Below, in pieces: positions 9,077-17,700 of a stretch of DNA of 64,000 bases. Every line of letters begins with the position of its first letter. Position 1 is the first letter of the stretch. Position numbers and translations under genes: made by a program. The DNA comes from Streptomyces aureoverticillatus (lineage in GTDB: Bacteria > Actinomycetota > Actinomycetes > Streptomycetales > Streptomycetaceae): the NCBI RefSeq assembly GCF_014649395.1, contig NZ_BMSY01000006.1, positions 124,001 through 188,000 on the forward strand. The letters are read 5' to 3'. The notes under the pieces were generated by a model. That model searched no databases, was not told the origin of the DNA, and worked only from the letters and a program-made list of their open reading frames with translations.

Positions 9077-9670
9077 TCAGGCGGGCGGCTGGGTCCGCCG
9101 GAAGTAGTCGTTGCCGCCCTGGCCGGGCCACGCGAACGTCAGCTGCCCGCCACTGAGCGTGGCCTTGCCGGTGCCGACCTCGCCCATGCAGGTCGCGCGG
9201 ATCTCCATGGCGGACGTGATGGTCCCCGGGCACGACTTGGTGCCGGAGCGCATGTCCATCGAGGTGCCGTTGACGGTCAGGACGATCAACCGCCCGCCCG
9301 AGCCGCGCGTCACGTGGTACCAGGTGCCCTGCACGGACTGCGGCCCGGTGGCAGGGCGCGTGGTCTTCTTCGGGGGCACGGCGGGCGCGCTGGTACGCGG
9401 CCTGGTGGGGGTGGCGGCCGCGGTCGGGGTGCTGGTGCGCGCCGGGGTGGGGGAGACGGTCGCCTTCGGCTTCTTCGTACGGCTCGGAGTGGGCGACGCG
9501 GTCTTCTTGGCGCCGGCCTTCTTGCCGTCGTCCTTGGCGGGCTCCTGCACGGACCCCGTGGAACCCGACGCGCCCTTGTCGCGCTTCTTGTCGTCGTCAC
9601 CTCCGCATCCGGTCAGCGCGAGGGCGAGCACGGCGGCGGCGCAGGTGGCAACGGCAGGTATTCGGCGCAC
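9077..9670 (-). CDS. Small lipoprotein with Pro/Thr/Lys-rich linker
   Basis: 197 aa, GTG start at 9670 with AGGA upstream. Signal peptide ending in lipobox LALTGC (Cys about residue 22), then an acidic/basic low-complexity region and a long Pro-Thr-Ala-Lys linker (about 45-110) that would span the cell wall. A compact C-terminal domain of about 85 residues contains GTWYHVTRGSGGRLIVLTVNG and two Cys. No enzyme motif seen; function unknown. Converges with nothing: it is divergent from the fucosidase gene and shares its 250-bp upstream region. Confidence 0.75.
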   Translation of the reverse strand: MRRIPAVATCAAAVLALALTGCGGDDDKKRDKGASGSTGSVQEPAKDDGKKAGAKKTASPTPSRTKKPKATVSPTPARTSTPTAAATPTRPRTSAPAVPPKKTTRPATGPQSVQGTWYHVTRGSGGRLIVLTVNGTSMDMRSGTKSCPGTITSAMEIRATCMGEVGTGKATLSGGQLTFAWPGQGGNDYFRRTQPPA

Positions 9671-9858
9671 AGAGATGTCCTGAATTCCGGTTGTGGTGGG
9701 GGGACTTGGAGGAGCCTGCCACACGCCTGATCGCGAGATCCAGAGCCGCCAAACATGTTCCCGGGATTAGTTCGAGTGCACCCCGGACCACCGGCATTCA
9801 TCGGATCAGAGAGCGACGTACGTCCCAACTGGGCCTGGGGAAGCCCTCGTTCCCCCCA

Positions 9859-9887
9859 TTGACATCCGATGTATCCGCTCCTACGTT
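9859..9887 (+). promoter_or_regulatory. Sigma70-type promoter of the fucosidase gene with internal palindrome
   Basis: TTGACA (9859-9864), 17-bp spacer, TACGTT (9882-9887). An 11-bp palindrome ACATC-C-GATGT (9862-9872) overlaps the -35 and spacer, the position expected for a repressor operator. The cognate regulator is not identifiable here. Confidence 0.6.
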
Positions 9888-9921
9888 CCCGAGCGTTCCG
9901 TCAACGAACAGGAGCCCGCCC

Positions 9922-11754
9922 ATGCGACGAAGAGTCACCGGACTCGCCTTGCTCCTCTGCGCCGTGCTCGCGGCCACCGCCGTGCCGTCCGCGGCCGCCG
10001 CGCCCGCGCGGCGCACGCCCGCCGCGCCCGAGCCGGCCGGGGGCCCCGGCACCGACCACGCCACCGACGACCCCTTCACCGCCGACCGCGCCAACTGGTT
10101 CCGCCAGGACCGCTTCGGCATGTTCATCCACTTCGGCGCCTACTCGAACCTGGAGGGCGAGTACAAGCGCCCCGACGGCACGGTCTGCCGCAACGCCGAG
10201 TGGATCAAGCGCGAGTGCAAGATCCCCGCGGCGGAGTACGAGAAGCAGGCGCGGAGCTTCAACCCGGCCGACTTCGACGCGAAGGCGGTCGTGAAGGCCG
10301 CCAAGGACGCCGGGATGAAGTACATCGTCATCACGTCCAAGCACCACGAGGGCTACGCGATGTGGCCGACGAAGGTGAACTCCTACAACCTGCGCGACCA
10401 CTCGTCCTTCGACAAGAAGCGCGACATCCTCGCCGAGTTGAAGACGGCCTCCGACGCGGCCGGCATCAAGCTCGGCTTCTACTACTCGATCTGGGACTGG
10501 CACGACCCGGACTTCCCCGACCCGGCCACGTTCCCGAAGTACGAGAAGCGCATGTACGCGCAGCTCAAGGAGCTGGTCGACACCTACGACCCGGCGCTGC
10601 TCTGGTTCGACGGCGAGTGGGACACCGAGGACCCGCACAACCCGTGGACCGCGAGGGACGGCGAGCGCCTGGAGTCGTACCTGCGCGGCCTGAACCCCGA
10701 CCTCGTCATCAACAACCGCGTCGGCAAGCGCCGCGTCGTCGACGGCGACTACGGCACCCCCGAGCAGGAGATCCCGGACGCGCCGGTCGACGGCCAGCTC
10801 TGGGAGTCCTGCATGACCCTCAACGACCACTGGGGCTTCGCCCGCTACGACCAGAACTGGAAGTCGAGCCAGACCCTCGTACGCAACCTCCTCGCGACCG
10901 CATCGCGCAGCGGCAACTACCTCCTGAACGTGGGCCCCGACGCGCGCGGCCGCATCCCGCAGCCGTCCGTCGACCGACTCAAGGAGATGGGCACCTGGCT
11001 GCGCACGGCGGGCCAGGGCGAGGCGGTGTACGGCGCGCGCTACGGCGGCCTCGTCGAGGAGCCGAAGTGGGGCGCGGTGAGCCGCAAGGGCGACAAGCTG
11101 TACGCGGCGGTCACGCGGTGGCCGGGCGCGGGGCAGTCCCTGCACCTCACGGCGCGCACGGACTTCGCCGTCAAGTCGGCCCGCGTCCTGGGAAGTTCAC
11201 AGCAGGTGACGGTCACCAAGGCGGGTGACGGCTACGACCTCACGCCCTCCGGCGCCGCGACCAACCCGACCGCCACCGTCATCGAACTGACCGTGGATCC
11301 CGGCCGCGCGGCCCGCCCCGGCACCGGCAAGGGACTCAAGCAGGAGATCTTCGACAACGCGGAGCTGACCGGCACCCCGAAGCTCACCCGCGTCGACCCG
11401 ACGGTCAACCACGCCTGGAAGTTCGAGGGTTCACCGGACGCGTCGGTCCCCTCCGACCGCTTCGGCGTCCGCTGGTCGGGCTCCATCCAACCGCGGCACA
11501 GCGAGACGTACACGCTCACGACCGTCTCGGACGACGTGGTGCGCGTCTGGATCGACGGCAAGCTCGTCATCGACTCGTGGAACCCGCACGAGCCGAAGGT
11601 CGACAAGGCGCAGGTGCGGTTGACTGCCGGGAAGCGGCACGCAATCCGCATCGACTATGCGGAGAACACGGGCGAGGCACACATGAAGCTCTTGTGGTCG
11701 AGCCCCAACCAGGCCCAACAGATTGTTCCCAGTCGGCAGTTGCACGCTCGCTGA
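9922..11754 (+). CDS. Secreted GH29 alpha-L-fucosidase with C-terminal PA14 domain
   Basis: 610 aa. Signal peptide MRRRVTGLALLLCAVLAATA, then the GH29 catalytic barrel: RFGMFIHFGAYS, YIVITSKHHEGYAMW, and LLWFDGEWD with the probable nucleophile Asp near residue 230. A C-terminal beta domain (about 465-605) has PA14 features (FGVRWSGSIQP, VRVWIDGKLVID, HAIRIDYAENTGEAHMKLLW), expected to bind carbohydrate. It cleaves alpha-L-fucose from glycans outside the cell. ATG 9922 has GGAG 7 nt upstream and lies 34 nt after a good -10 element; the frame back to 9691 crosses the promoter. Probable functional partner of the GH89 enzyme. Confidence 0.93.
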   Translation: MRRRVTGLALLLCAVLAATAVPSAAAAPARRTPAAPEPAGGPGTDHATDDPFTADRANWFRQDRFGMFIHFGAYSNLEGEYKRPDGTVCRNAEWIKRECKIPAAEYEKQARSFNPADFDAKAVVKAAKDAGMKYIVITSKHHEGYAMWPTKVNSYNLRDHSSFDKKRDILAELKTASDAAGIKLGFYYSIWDWHDPDFPDPATFPKYEKRMYAQLKELVDTYDPALLWFDGEWDTEDPHNPWTARDGERLESYLRGLNPDLVINNRVGKRRVVDGDYGTPEQEIPDAPVDGQLWESCMTLNDHWGFARYDQNWKSSQTLVRNLLATASRSGNYLLNVGPDARGRIPQPSVDRLKEMGTWLRTAGQGEAVYGARYGGLVEEPKWGAVSRKGDKLYAAVTRWPGAGQSLHLTARTDFAVKSARVLGSSQQVTVTKAGDGYDLTPSGAATNPTATVIELTVDPGRAARPGTGKGLKQEIFDNAELTGTPKLTRVDPTVNHAWKFEGSPDASVPSDRFGVRWSGSIQPRHSETYTLTTVSDDVVRVWIDGKLVIDSWNPHEPKVDKAQVRLTAGKRHAIRIDYAENTGEAHMKLLWSSPNQAQQIVPSRQLHAR

Positions 11755-11797
11755 GGCGCCGCGAGCGCTGCGCGGGGAGTGCGTCCGCGGGTTCGCC

Positions 11798-11837
11798 GTG
11801 GCTGGTCGCGCAGTTCCCCGCGCCCCTTCGGGGGCGC
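11798..11837. repeat. REP-like intergenic element, copy A
   Basis: Contains GGTCGCGCAGTTCCCCGCGC followed by CCCTTCGGGGGC, a short hairpin. Inverted relative to copy B (13770-13813); together they flank the TetR/MFS pair. Related to copies at 59286 and 59382. Such elements are common between Streptomyces genes. Confidence 0.75.
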
Positions 11838-11868
11838 TCACGTACCGCAGGGGGCTTTCCCGTGACCC

Positions 11869-12450
11869 TCAAAGGTCCGCCAGCGTGCTGTCCACAGTCG
11901 CCAGGAGAGCCTTCCGGTCGTCCTGGACCCGGCTCAGCACGCGCAGGCCGTAGTACGTGCTCTGCACCTGGCGGGCCAGGGTGCGGGCGTCGCGTCCCGA
12001 CGCGATCTCCCCCGCACTCTGGCCCGCGCCCACGACCGCGCACAGCTCGTCCTCGACCCGGTCGAAGCAGCGCCGCACGGCGCGCTTGACGTCCGGGTCG
12101 AGGGCGGCGGCCTCGGCGGCGGCGTTCATGGCGAAGCAGCCGCGCCGCCCCTCGGTGTCGTCGAGGTCGCTGTCGAGGGAGTGCAGCATCATGGCGCGCA
12201 GCCGCTCCTTCGCGGAGCCGGGCTCGTTCAGGAGTGCGATCTGGTCGGCGGTGACCGTCTCGTAGTACCGCTCCAGAGCGCGCAGATACAGCTCGCGCTT
12301 GCCGCCGAAGGTGTTGTAGAGGCTGGAAGGGCCGAGGCCGGTGCTGTCGCACAGGTCGCGGGTGGACGTGCCCTCGTACCCGTGGCGCCAGAAGGTGTCC
12401 ATGGCCGCGGTGATGACGCGGTCCTCGTCGAACTGTCGTGGCCTGGCCAT
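11869..12450 (-). CDS. TetR-family repressor of the adjacent MFS exporter
   Basis: 193 aa. N-terminal HTH RVITAAMDTFWRHGYEGTSTRDLCDSTGLGPSSLYNTFGGKRELY is typical of TetR proteins. The C-terminal domain (about 80-190) resembles the TetR_C_16/AcrR-like ligand pocket, with CFAMNAAAEAAALDP. ATG at 12450. It follows the MFS gene by 9 bp in the same direction, so both form one operon. A palindrome GTTTTGGA-N7-TTCAAAAC overlaps the end of the MFS gene just upstream, and a matching one sits upstream of the MFS gene, which supports autoregulated control of the exporter. Confidence 0.88.
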   Translation of the reverse strand: MARPRQFDEDRVITAAMDTFWRHGYEGTSTRDLCDSTGLGPSSLYNTFGGKRELYLRALERYYETVTADQIALLNEPGSAKERLRAMMLHSLDSDLDDTEGRRGCFAMNAAAEAAALDPDVKRAVRRCFDRVEDELCAVVGAGQSAGEIASGRDARTLARQVQSTYYGLRVLSRVQDDRKALLATVDSTLADL

Positions 12451-12459
12451 GACGGCACA

Positions 12460-13698
12460 CTAGCTGTTTTGGAATACCTTTTCAAAACGTGGCCGCGGCG
12501 TCTGCGATGCCGCGCGCTCAAGCCTGGCCGCCCACAGCGCGCCGACGCACCCCACGGCGGCGAGACCGGCGCCGACCCAGGCGACGGACGTGTATCCGTA
12601 TCCGGCGCCGATGGTGAGCCCGCCGAGCATCGGGGCCAGGGTGTTGCCGACGTTGAAGGCCGCGGTGTTGGTGGCGCCGACCAGGGTGGGCGCGTCCGGG
12701 GCGAGGGTGAACACGCGGGACTGGAGGGCCGGGTTGGTGACGTATCCGGCGAGGCCGAGCAGGAACGTCAGGCCGATCACGACGACGAGCGTGGTGTGCG
12801 CGGTGAGCGCGAGGGCCGCGGAGATGACGGCGAGCGCGCCGAGCCCCACGACCAGCGTGCCGACGGCGCCCGACTGCGCGGTGCGGCCGCCGACCACCAG
12901 CCCGATCAACCCGCCCGCACCGAACAGCGCGAGCACGGCGGGCACCCCACCCTCGCCAAGACCGCTTTCCTCCGTCAGGAACGGCGCGAGATAGCTGAAG
13001 GTGACGATCACGGCGCCGAAGGCGAAGGCCGTGATGGCGTACGAGAGCCAGAGCTGCGGCCGCGCCATGCCGCGCAGCTCGGCGCGCACGGAGCGCGGCG
13101 CCTCGTCGTCGCTCCCGCCTCGGCCGCCGGGAATGGCGACCACGGTGGCGGCCAGGCTCACGGCGGTAGCGGCGGCAACCGCCCAGAACGCGGCCCGCCA
13201 ACTGGCCGACTGGCTGAGTACGGTGCCGGCCGGTACGCCGACGATGGTGGCCATGGTCAGCCCGCCCGCGACGAGCGCGACGGCCTTGCTCTTGGCGGCA
13301 CTCGGCACGAGCGCCACGGCGGTGGCCACGGCCACGCCCCAGTACCCGGCGTACGCGAGCGCGCTGACGACCCGGGTCACGAACAACAAGGCGTACCCGG
13401 GCGCGAGCGCACCCACGACGTGCCCCGCGACGAACACCGCCTGAAGCCCCACCAGCGCGGTCCGCCGCGGCCACCGCAGCGTGGCGACGGCGAGCAGCGG
13501 AGCTCCCACGACCATGCCGATGGCGAAGGCGGAGATGAGCAGCCCGGCGTCGGGAATCGAAACCCCGAGGTCATCGGCCATGCCGGGCAGCAGCCCCGAC
13601 AACATGAACTCGGAGGTCCCTTGAGTGAAGATCCCGAGCGCCAACACGTAGACGGCGAGCGGCATACGGGTGCCGTTGTTTTGGAGCGATTGCTTCAT
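12460..13698 (-). CDS. MFS exporter (AraJ/Cmx-type drug or sugar efflux)
   Basis: 412 aa with about 12 hydrophobic segments. The N-terminus LAVYVLALGIFTQGTSEFM and the loop GVSIPDAGLLISAFAIGMVVGAPL resemble the DHA1 drug:proton antiporters of the Cmx/AraJ group. It would expel a small toxic compound; substrate unknown. The start at ATG 13698 has no clear ribosome site, so translation may be from a short leader or leaderless. It is the first gene of an operon with the TetR gene 9 bp downstream. An operator-like palindrome lies 17-40 bp upstream of the start. Confidence 0.88.
   Translation of the reverse strand: MKQSLQNNGTRMPLAVYVLALGIFTQGTSEFMLSGLLPGMADDLGVSIPDAGLLISAFAIGMVVGAPLLAVATLRWPRRTALVGLQAVFVAGHVVGALAPGYALLFVTRVVSALAYAGYWGVAVATAVALVPSAAKSKAVALVAGGLTMATIVGVPAGTVLSQSASWRAAFWAVAAATAVSLAATVVAIPGGRGGSDDEAPRSVRAELRGMARPQLWLSYAITAFAFGAVIVTFSYLAPFLTEESGLGEGGVPAVLALFGAGGLIGLVVGGRTAQSGAVGTLVVGLGALAVISAALALTAHTTLVVVIGLTFLLGLAGYVTNPALQSRVFTLAPDAPTLVGATNTAAFNVGNTLAPMLGGLTIGAGYGYTSVAWVGAGLAAVGCVGALWAARLERAASQTPRPRFEKVFQNS
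12466..12488. promoter_or_regulatory. TetR operator candidate 1
   Basis: GTTTTGGA, 7-nt spacer, TTCAAAAC; 8-bp arms with one mismatch. It overlaps the last codons of the MFS gene and lies 16 bp upstream of the TetR start. Confidence 0.6.
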
Positions 13699-13715
13699 AA
13701 CGAGGACGCTAGCAT

Positions 13716-13739
13716 GTTCTGAAGCACTCGATTCAAAAC
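13716..13739. promoter_or_regulatory. TetR operator candidate 2
   Basis: GTTCTGAA, 8-nt spacer, TTCAAAAC; 8-bp arms with one mismatch, same half-site as the palindrome at 12466. It is placed upstream of the MFS start (13698), where a repressor would block transcription. Confidence 0.62.
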
Positions 13740-13769
13740 GGGAGTGCGATGAAGGTGCTCGGTACGGAG

Positions 13770-13813
13770 GCGCCCCGTCAGGGGCGCGGGGAACTGCGCG
13801 ACCAGCCCCCACG
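13770..13813. repeat. REP-like intergenic element, copy B
   Basis: GCGCCCCGTCAGGGGCGCGG followed by GGAACTGCGCGACCAGCC; reverse orientation to copy A at 11798. Lies downstream of the GNAT gene and upstream of the MFS promoter region. Confidence 0.75.
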
Positions 13814-13835
13814 AGGCCGCAGCCGAACGAACCGC

Positions 13836-14663
13836 TCAAGCGGCAGCGACGGCATACTCCGTAAACGCACCGCACTCGGTGAACCCAAGGCGCCGGTACA
13901 CCGCTTCCCCCTCCGGCGAGGCCTGAAGAACGGCGGTGGGGAACCCGGCGCCGCGGGCGGCATGCAGCGCCGCCAGGGTAATTGCGCCGCCGAACCCACG
14001 GCGCCGGTGGTCGGCGAGCGTCGAGATGTTGTAGACCCCGGCGACCCCCGCGTACAGAAACACCTCGGCGGTGCACACCGCGCGGCCACCCGCGTAGCCG
14101 ACGAGAAGCCGGGCAGGACAGCCGGGCGTGAGGACCTGCGAGGCGGCCTCCGCGTAGAACTGCCGCACGGTGCCGGCGGGCGGCTCCCAGTTGGCGGCGA
14201 GAACGCGGGCGTAGTCGGCGAGCTCCCGCTCGGTCCGGAGGGGCCGGATCTCCAGGCCGTCGGCCCGGGGTGCGGGCGGGGCCGCGCTCAGGTCGGCCCA
14301 CATCCCGACCTCCCTTGCGGAAGCCGGAAGCCCCGCCGCGGCGAGCCGCACCCCGAGATCCCCGGGCGCCGACGCGGGTCCCACCCACCACGAGAACGTA
14401 CGCCCCGTCGCCCGCAGTTGCCCGACGACCGCCGCGATCCGCGCGTCCGCGCTCTCGGCGGTGAAGCGTGCCGCGGCGACGATGTTGAAGGTGTCGTCGT
14501 CGATGCCGCTGTCCGCGACGAGCAGGTCGTCGGTCTCCGTGACGGTCGCGCCGGGCAGGGCCCGGTGCAGGTGGCAGGCGTGCTCGGCGAGGTTCCGCTC
14601 CATGCGGGCGAGCAGGTCGGGCGGCGTGGGGGAGTGGTCGCTCACGTACGCATCATGTTTCAT
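13836..14663 (-). CDS. GNAT-family N-acetyltransferase
   Basis: 275 aa. The C-terminal half (about 135-270) is a GNAT domain: EIRPLRTERELADYARVLAANW, then VGYAGGRAVCTAEVF and the acetyl-CoA loop YNISTLADHRRRGFGGAITLAALHAA, ending YRRLGFTECGAFTEY. The N-terminal half (about 1-125) is a degenerate GNAT-like region. Substrate unknown. ATG 14663 has GAGGG 5 nt upstream. Divergent from the STAND/WD40 gene with only 46 bp between starts, so promoters must overlap. Confidence 0.85.
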   Translation of the reverse strand: MKHDAYVSDHSPTPPDLLARMERNLAEHACHLHRALPGATVTETDDLLVADSGIDDDTFNIVAAARFTAESADARIAAVVGQLRATGRTFSWWVGPASAPGDLGVRLAAAGLPASAREVGMWADLSAAPPAPRADGLEIRPLRTERELADYARVLAANWEPPAGTVRQFYAEAASQVLTPGCPARLLVGYAGGRAVCTAEVFLYAGVAGVYNISTLADHRRRGFGGAITLAALHAARGAGFPTAVLQASPEGEAVYRRLGFTECGAFTEYAVAAA

Positions 14664-14675
14664 CCCGGCCCTCAG

Positions 14676-14703
14676 TTGTCCACCGAATTGCGCTGCCTAG
14701 GCT
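14676..14703 (+). promoter_or_regulatory. Promoter giving a likely leaderless STAND/WD40 mRNA
   Basis: TTGTCC (14676-14681), 16-bp spacer, TAGGCT (14698-14703), then 6 nt to the GTG at 14710. With no ribosome site before that GTG, transcription would start at or next to the start codon. Confidence 0.45.
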
Positions 14704-14709
14704 GTCCGG

Positions 14710-17700
14710 GTGGACCGGCGCCGGCTGAAGCTCTGTGTGGACGTACTGCTCGTGCTCGTCGCGGCGCTCATGGGGCTCGCGGCGAACTACGCCACCAGCC
14801 GGACGGACCAGGTGCCGTGGGTGCTGCGGGTGTTGCGGGACTGGTCGCTGCCGTTGCTCGGCCTGGCGGTGCTGCTGCTCGTGGCCGGGCAGGTGTGGCT
14901 GCACCTGCTCGACCGGCCCGCCCCCGCCCGGCCCGCGTGGGACTCAACCCAGCCTCCCTACCCGGGACTTGAGGCGTTCACCGAGGACGACGCGGGCGTG
15001 TTCTTCGGCCGTGACCGGGAGGTCGGGGAGTTGGTGGCGCGGCTGCACCCCGTCTCTGCGGTGACTGCCGCGCGCCGCTGCGTGGCCGTCATCGGCCCGT
15101 CCGGCAGCGGGAAGTCGTCCCTGGTGCGGGCCGGGCTGCTGCCCGCGCTCGCCGCGCGGCGGGAGCGGTGGGCGGTGGTGCCGCCGTTCGCGCCGGGGGC
15201 GGATCCCGTGGCGGGGCTGGCATCCGCGTGCGAGGAGGTGGAGCGGCTGCGGGGTGGTCATGCGGTACGTGGCGGACGTACCGCTCCGGCTCTGCTGGTC
15301 GTCGACCAGCTCGAGGAGCTGCTCACGCTGGCCGGGGAGCATGAGCGCGAGGCGTTCCTGGAGAGGGTGGCCGAGGCCCTGGAGGCCGACCCGCACCTGT
15401 GGGTCGTGGTCACGCTGCGGTCGGACTTCCTGACGGAGTTCCTGGAGACCGGCCACGCCGCTCTCGTCCAACAGCCCGTCCTCATCGGGGCACTTGGGCG
15501 GGCCGAACTGTTCGACGTGATCGAGAAGCCGGGGGAGCGGGCCGGACTCTCCTTCCCGCCCGCGCTGGTCGCCCGCATGGTCGACGACACCGGCGGCGGC
15601 GACGCGCTGCCGCTGCTCGCGTACACGTTGCAGGCGCTGTTCCTGCGGGCGCGGTCCCGGTCGGCCGACGCCGTGACGGAAGACGACTACCGCCAACTCG
15701 GCGGAGTCGCCGGGGCGTTGTCGGACCAGGCCGACCGCATCCACGCTGAACTGCGCGCGGCGGACGCCGGGGCGCCGGTGCTGCCGACGCTCCTGAAGTT
15801 CGTGTCCCTGGAGCACGGGGAGCCCACCCGGCGCCGGGTGGCGCGGGCCGACCTCGCGCCGGGCGAGCGGGCGGTCGCGGAGGCGTTCGTCGCGGGGCGG
15901 CTGCTCACCGGCGACGGGGACGTGCTCGACGTGGCGCACGAGGCGCTGTTCCGGCGGTGGGCGCCGCTACGGGAGGCGGTCGCGGCCGGGGAGGAGACGC
16001 TGCGGCGGCGCACGGAGCTGGAGCGGGCGGCACGGGACTGGGTGAACTCGGGGCGGCAGGAGGGCTACCTGCTCGGCGGCGAGCGGCTGGCGGCCGCGCG
16101 GTGCTGGGTGGATGAAGCCCCCGACGCTTTCACCCCTCGGAGGCTGATCGCCGAATTCCTCGGTGAGGCGCTGCGCCATGACCGGACCGCTCGGCTTCAA
16201 GTGGCCGACGCCGTGGCGCGCCGAGCCGTCGAAGTGGCGGGCCGGGACCCAGAGTTAGCATTACTCGCGGCCCTCGCGGCGGCTGACGAGTGCGCCCCGA
16301 CATCGGCGGTGCAGCGGGCGTTGCACACCGGGCTGAACGCGGCGCGCCGCAGGGCCGTCTTCGGGGCCGACGGCGGCAATGCGCGCGCGGCGGCGTGGTC
16401 GCCGGACGGCGCTCGCGTTGCGGTCGCTTACGAGGACGGCAAGGTGCGCGTCTGGCCGGCCGGCGATGACGTGACCGCGGAGGCAGTGGTTCTCATGCGC
16501 CACGATGGTGCGGGCGACAGCCTCTGGGCGGTGGCCTGGTCCCACGACGGCAGGCGGCTCGCCGTCGGATCGCGGGACTGTCTGCTCGCCATCTGGGACA
16601 CGGAGATCTGGGCCGAGCGCGGAACACTTCCGGGCCGGTGCGGCGGCAGCGTCGCGTGGTCGCCGGACGACGTCCGGATCGCAGTCGCCGCTCATGAGGG
16701 TGGCGTGCGCGTCTGGGAGACGGAGACCCGCGTCGAACTGGCTCACCTGCCGACTGAGTCCGTCGAGGAACCGCCGATCTGGTGCATCGCCTGGTCGCCT
16801 GACGGGACATGGCTGGCCGGTGGTGCGGACGACGGCTCGGTGACCGTCTGGCGGACGGTGCCGGATGGGCAGGGCACGGCCCTGCGGGGGCATCGCGGCT
16901 CGGTCGCGGATGTCGCGTGGTCGCCGGATGGGCGGATGCTTGCCACGGTGTCCGCGGACCGAACCGCCCTGATCTGGGACATGGCCGAAGCCGAACCTCT
17001 GGTGGGAGACCGCTCGCCGCTCTGGAAATTCGAGGCGCTGGCGCCGCTGCCCTGCGTGACGTGGTCGCCCGACGGCCGACGCGTCGCCATCGGCGACAAC
17101 GAGCGGACCATCTACGTGTGGGACACCTTCACCGGCGCGGAGACGGCGCTGCACGGCCACGCCGACTGCGTCAACGACATCGCCTGGCACGGCGATCGCA
17201 TCGCCAGTGCCTCCCGCGACGGCACGATGGCGCTGTGGGACGTCACCACGCCCGGCAGCCAGGTCAGGACGATGCTGGGTCACGGCGATGCGGTTCGCCG
17301 GGTCACCTGGTCACCCGACGGCACCCGGCTGGCCACCGCCGCGCGGGACGGCACCGTACGGGTCTGGTACGCCCGGCGCCGTGCGGAGGCCGTCGTACTG
17401 CGTCGCAGGGGTGAGGACGCGGTGGCCGTGGCATGGTCGCCGGACGGGGCGTGTCTGGCTGTCGTCGCCCGAGGCGCGCCGGTGCGAATATGGCACCCCG
17501 GCCGTCAGTGGCGGCAGGTCCTGCTGTCCGAGTACAGCGCCGGCTTCACGTCCGTGGCATGGTCACCCGACGGCACGCGCATCGCCACGACGGAAGACAA
17601 TGGCGGCACCCGGATCTGGGACGCCGCGCGCGGCACGTGTCTGGTGACACTCGACGGGGGCAGGCAGTGGCTCGGCGGCGTGGCCTGGTCCCCCGACGGC

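Noticed and set aside
13740..13835. Possible tRNA-like cloverleaf near REP copy B
   Set aside because: No anticodon-arm or T-loop (GTTCGAATC-type) sequence; the structure is explained by the REP palindrome.
14944..17283. Long minus-strand frames under the STAND/WD40 gene
   Set aside because: Antisense shadows of a repeat-rich, high-GC gene. Their sequence is Arg/Pro/His-rich without domains.
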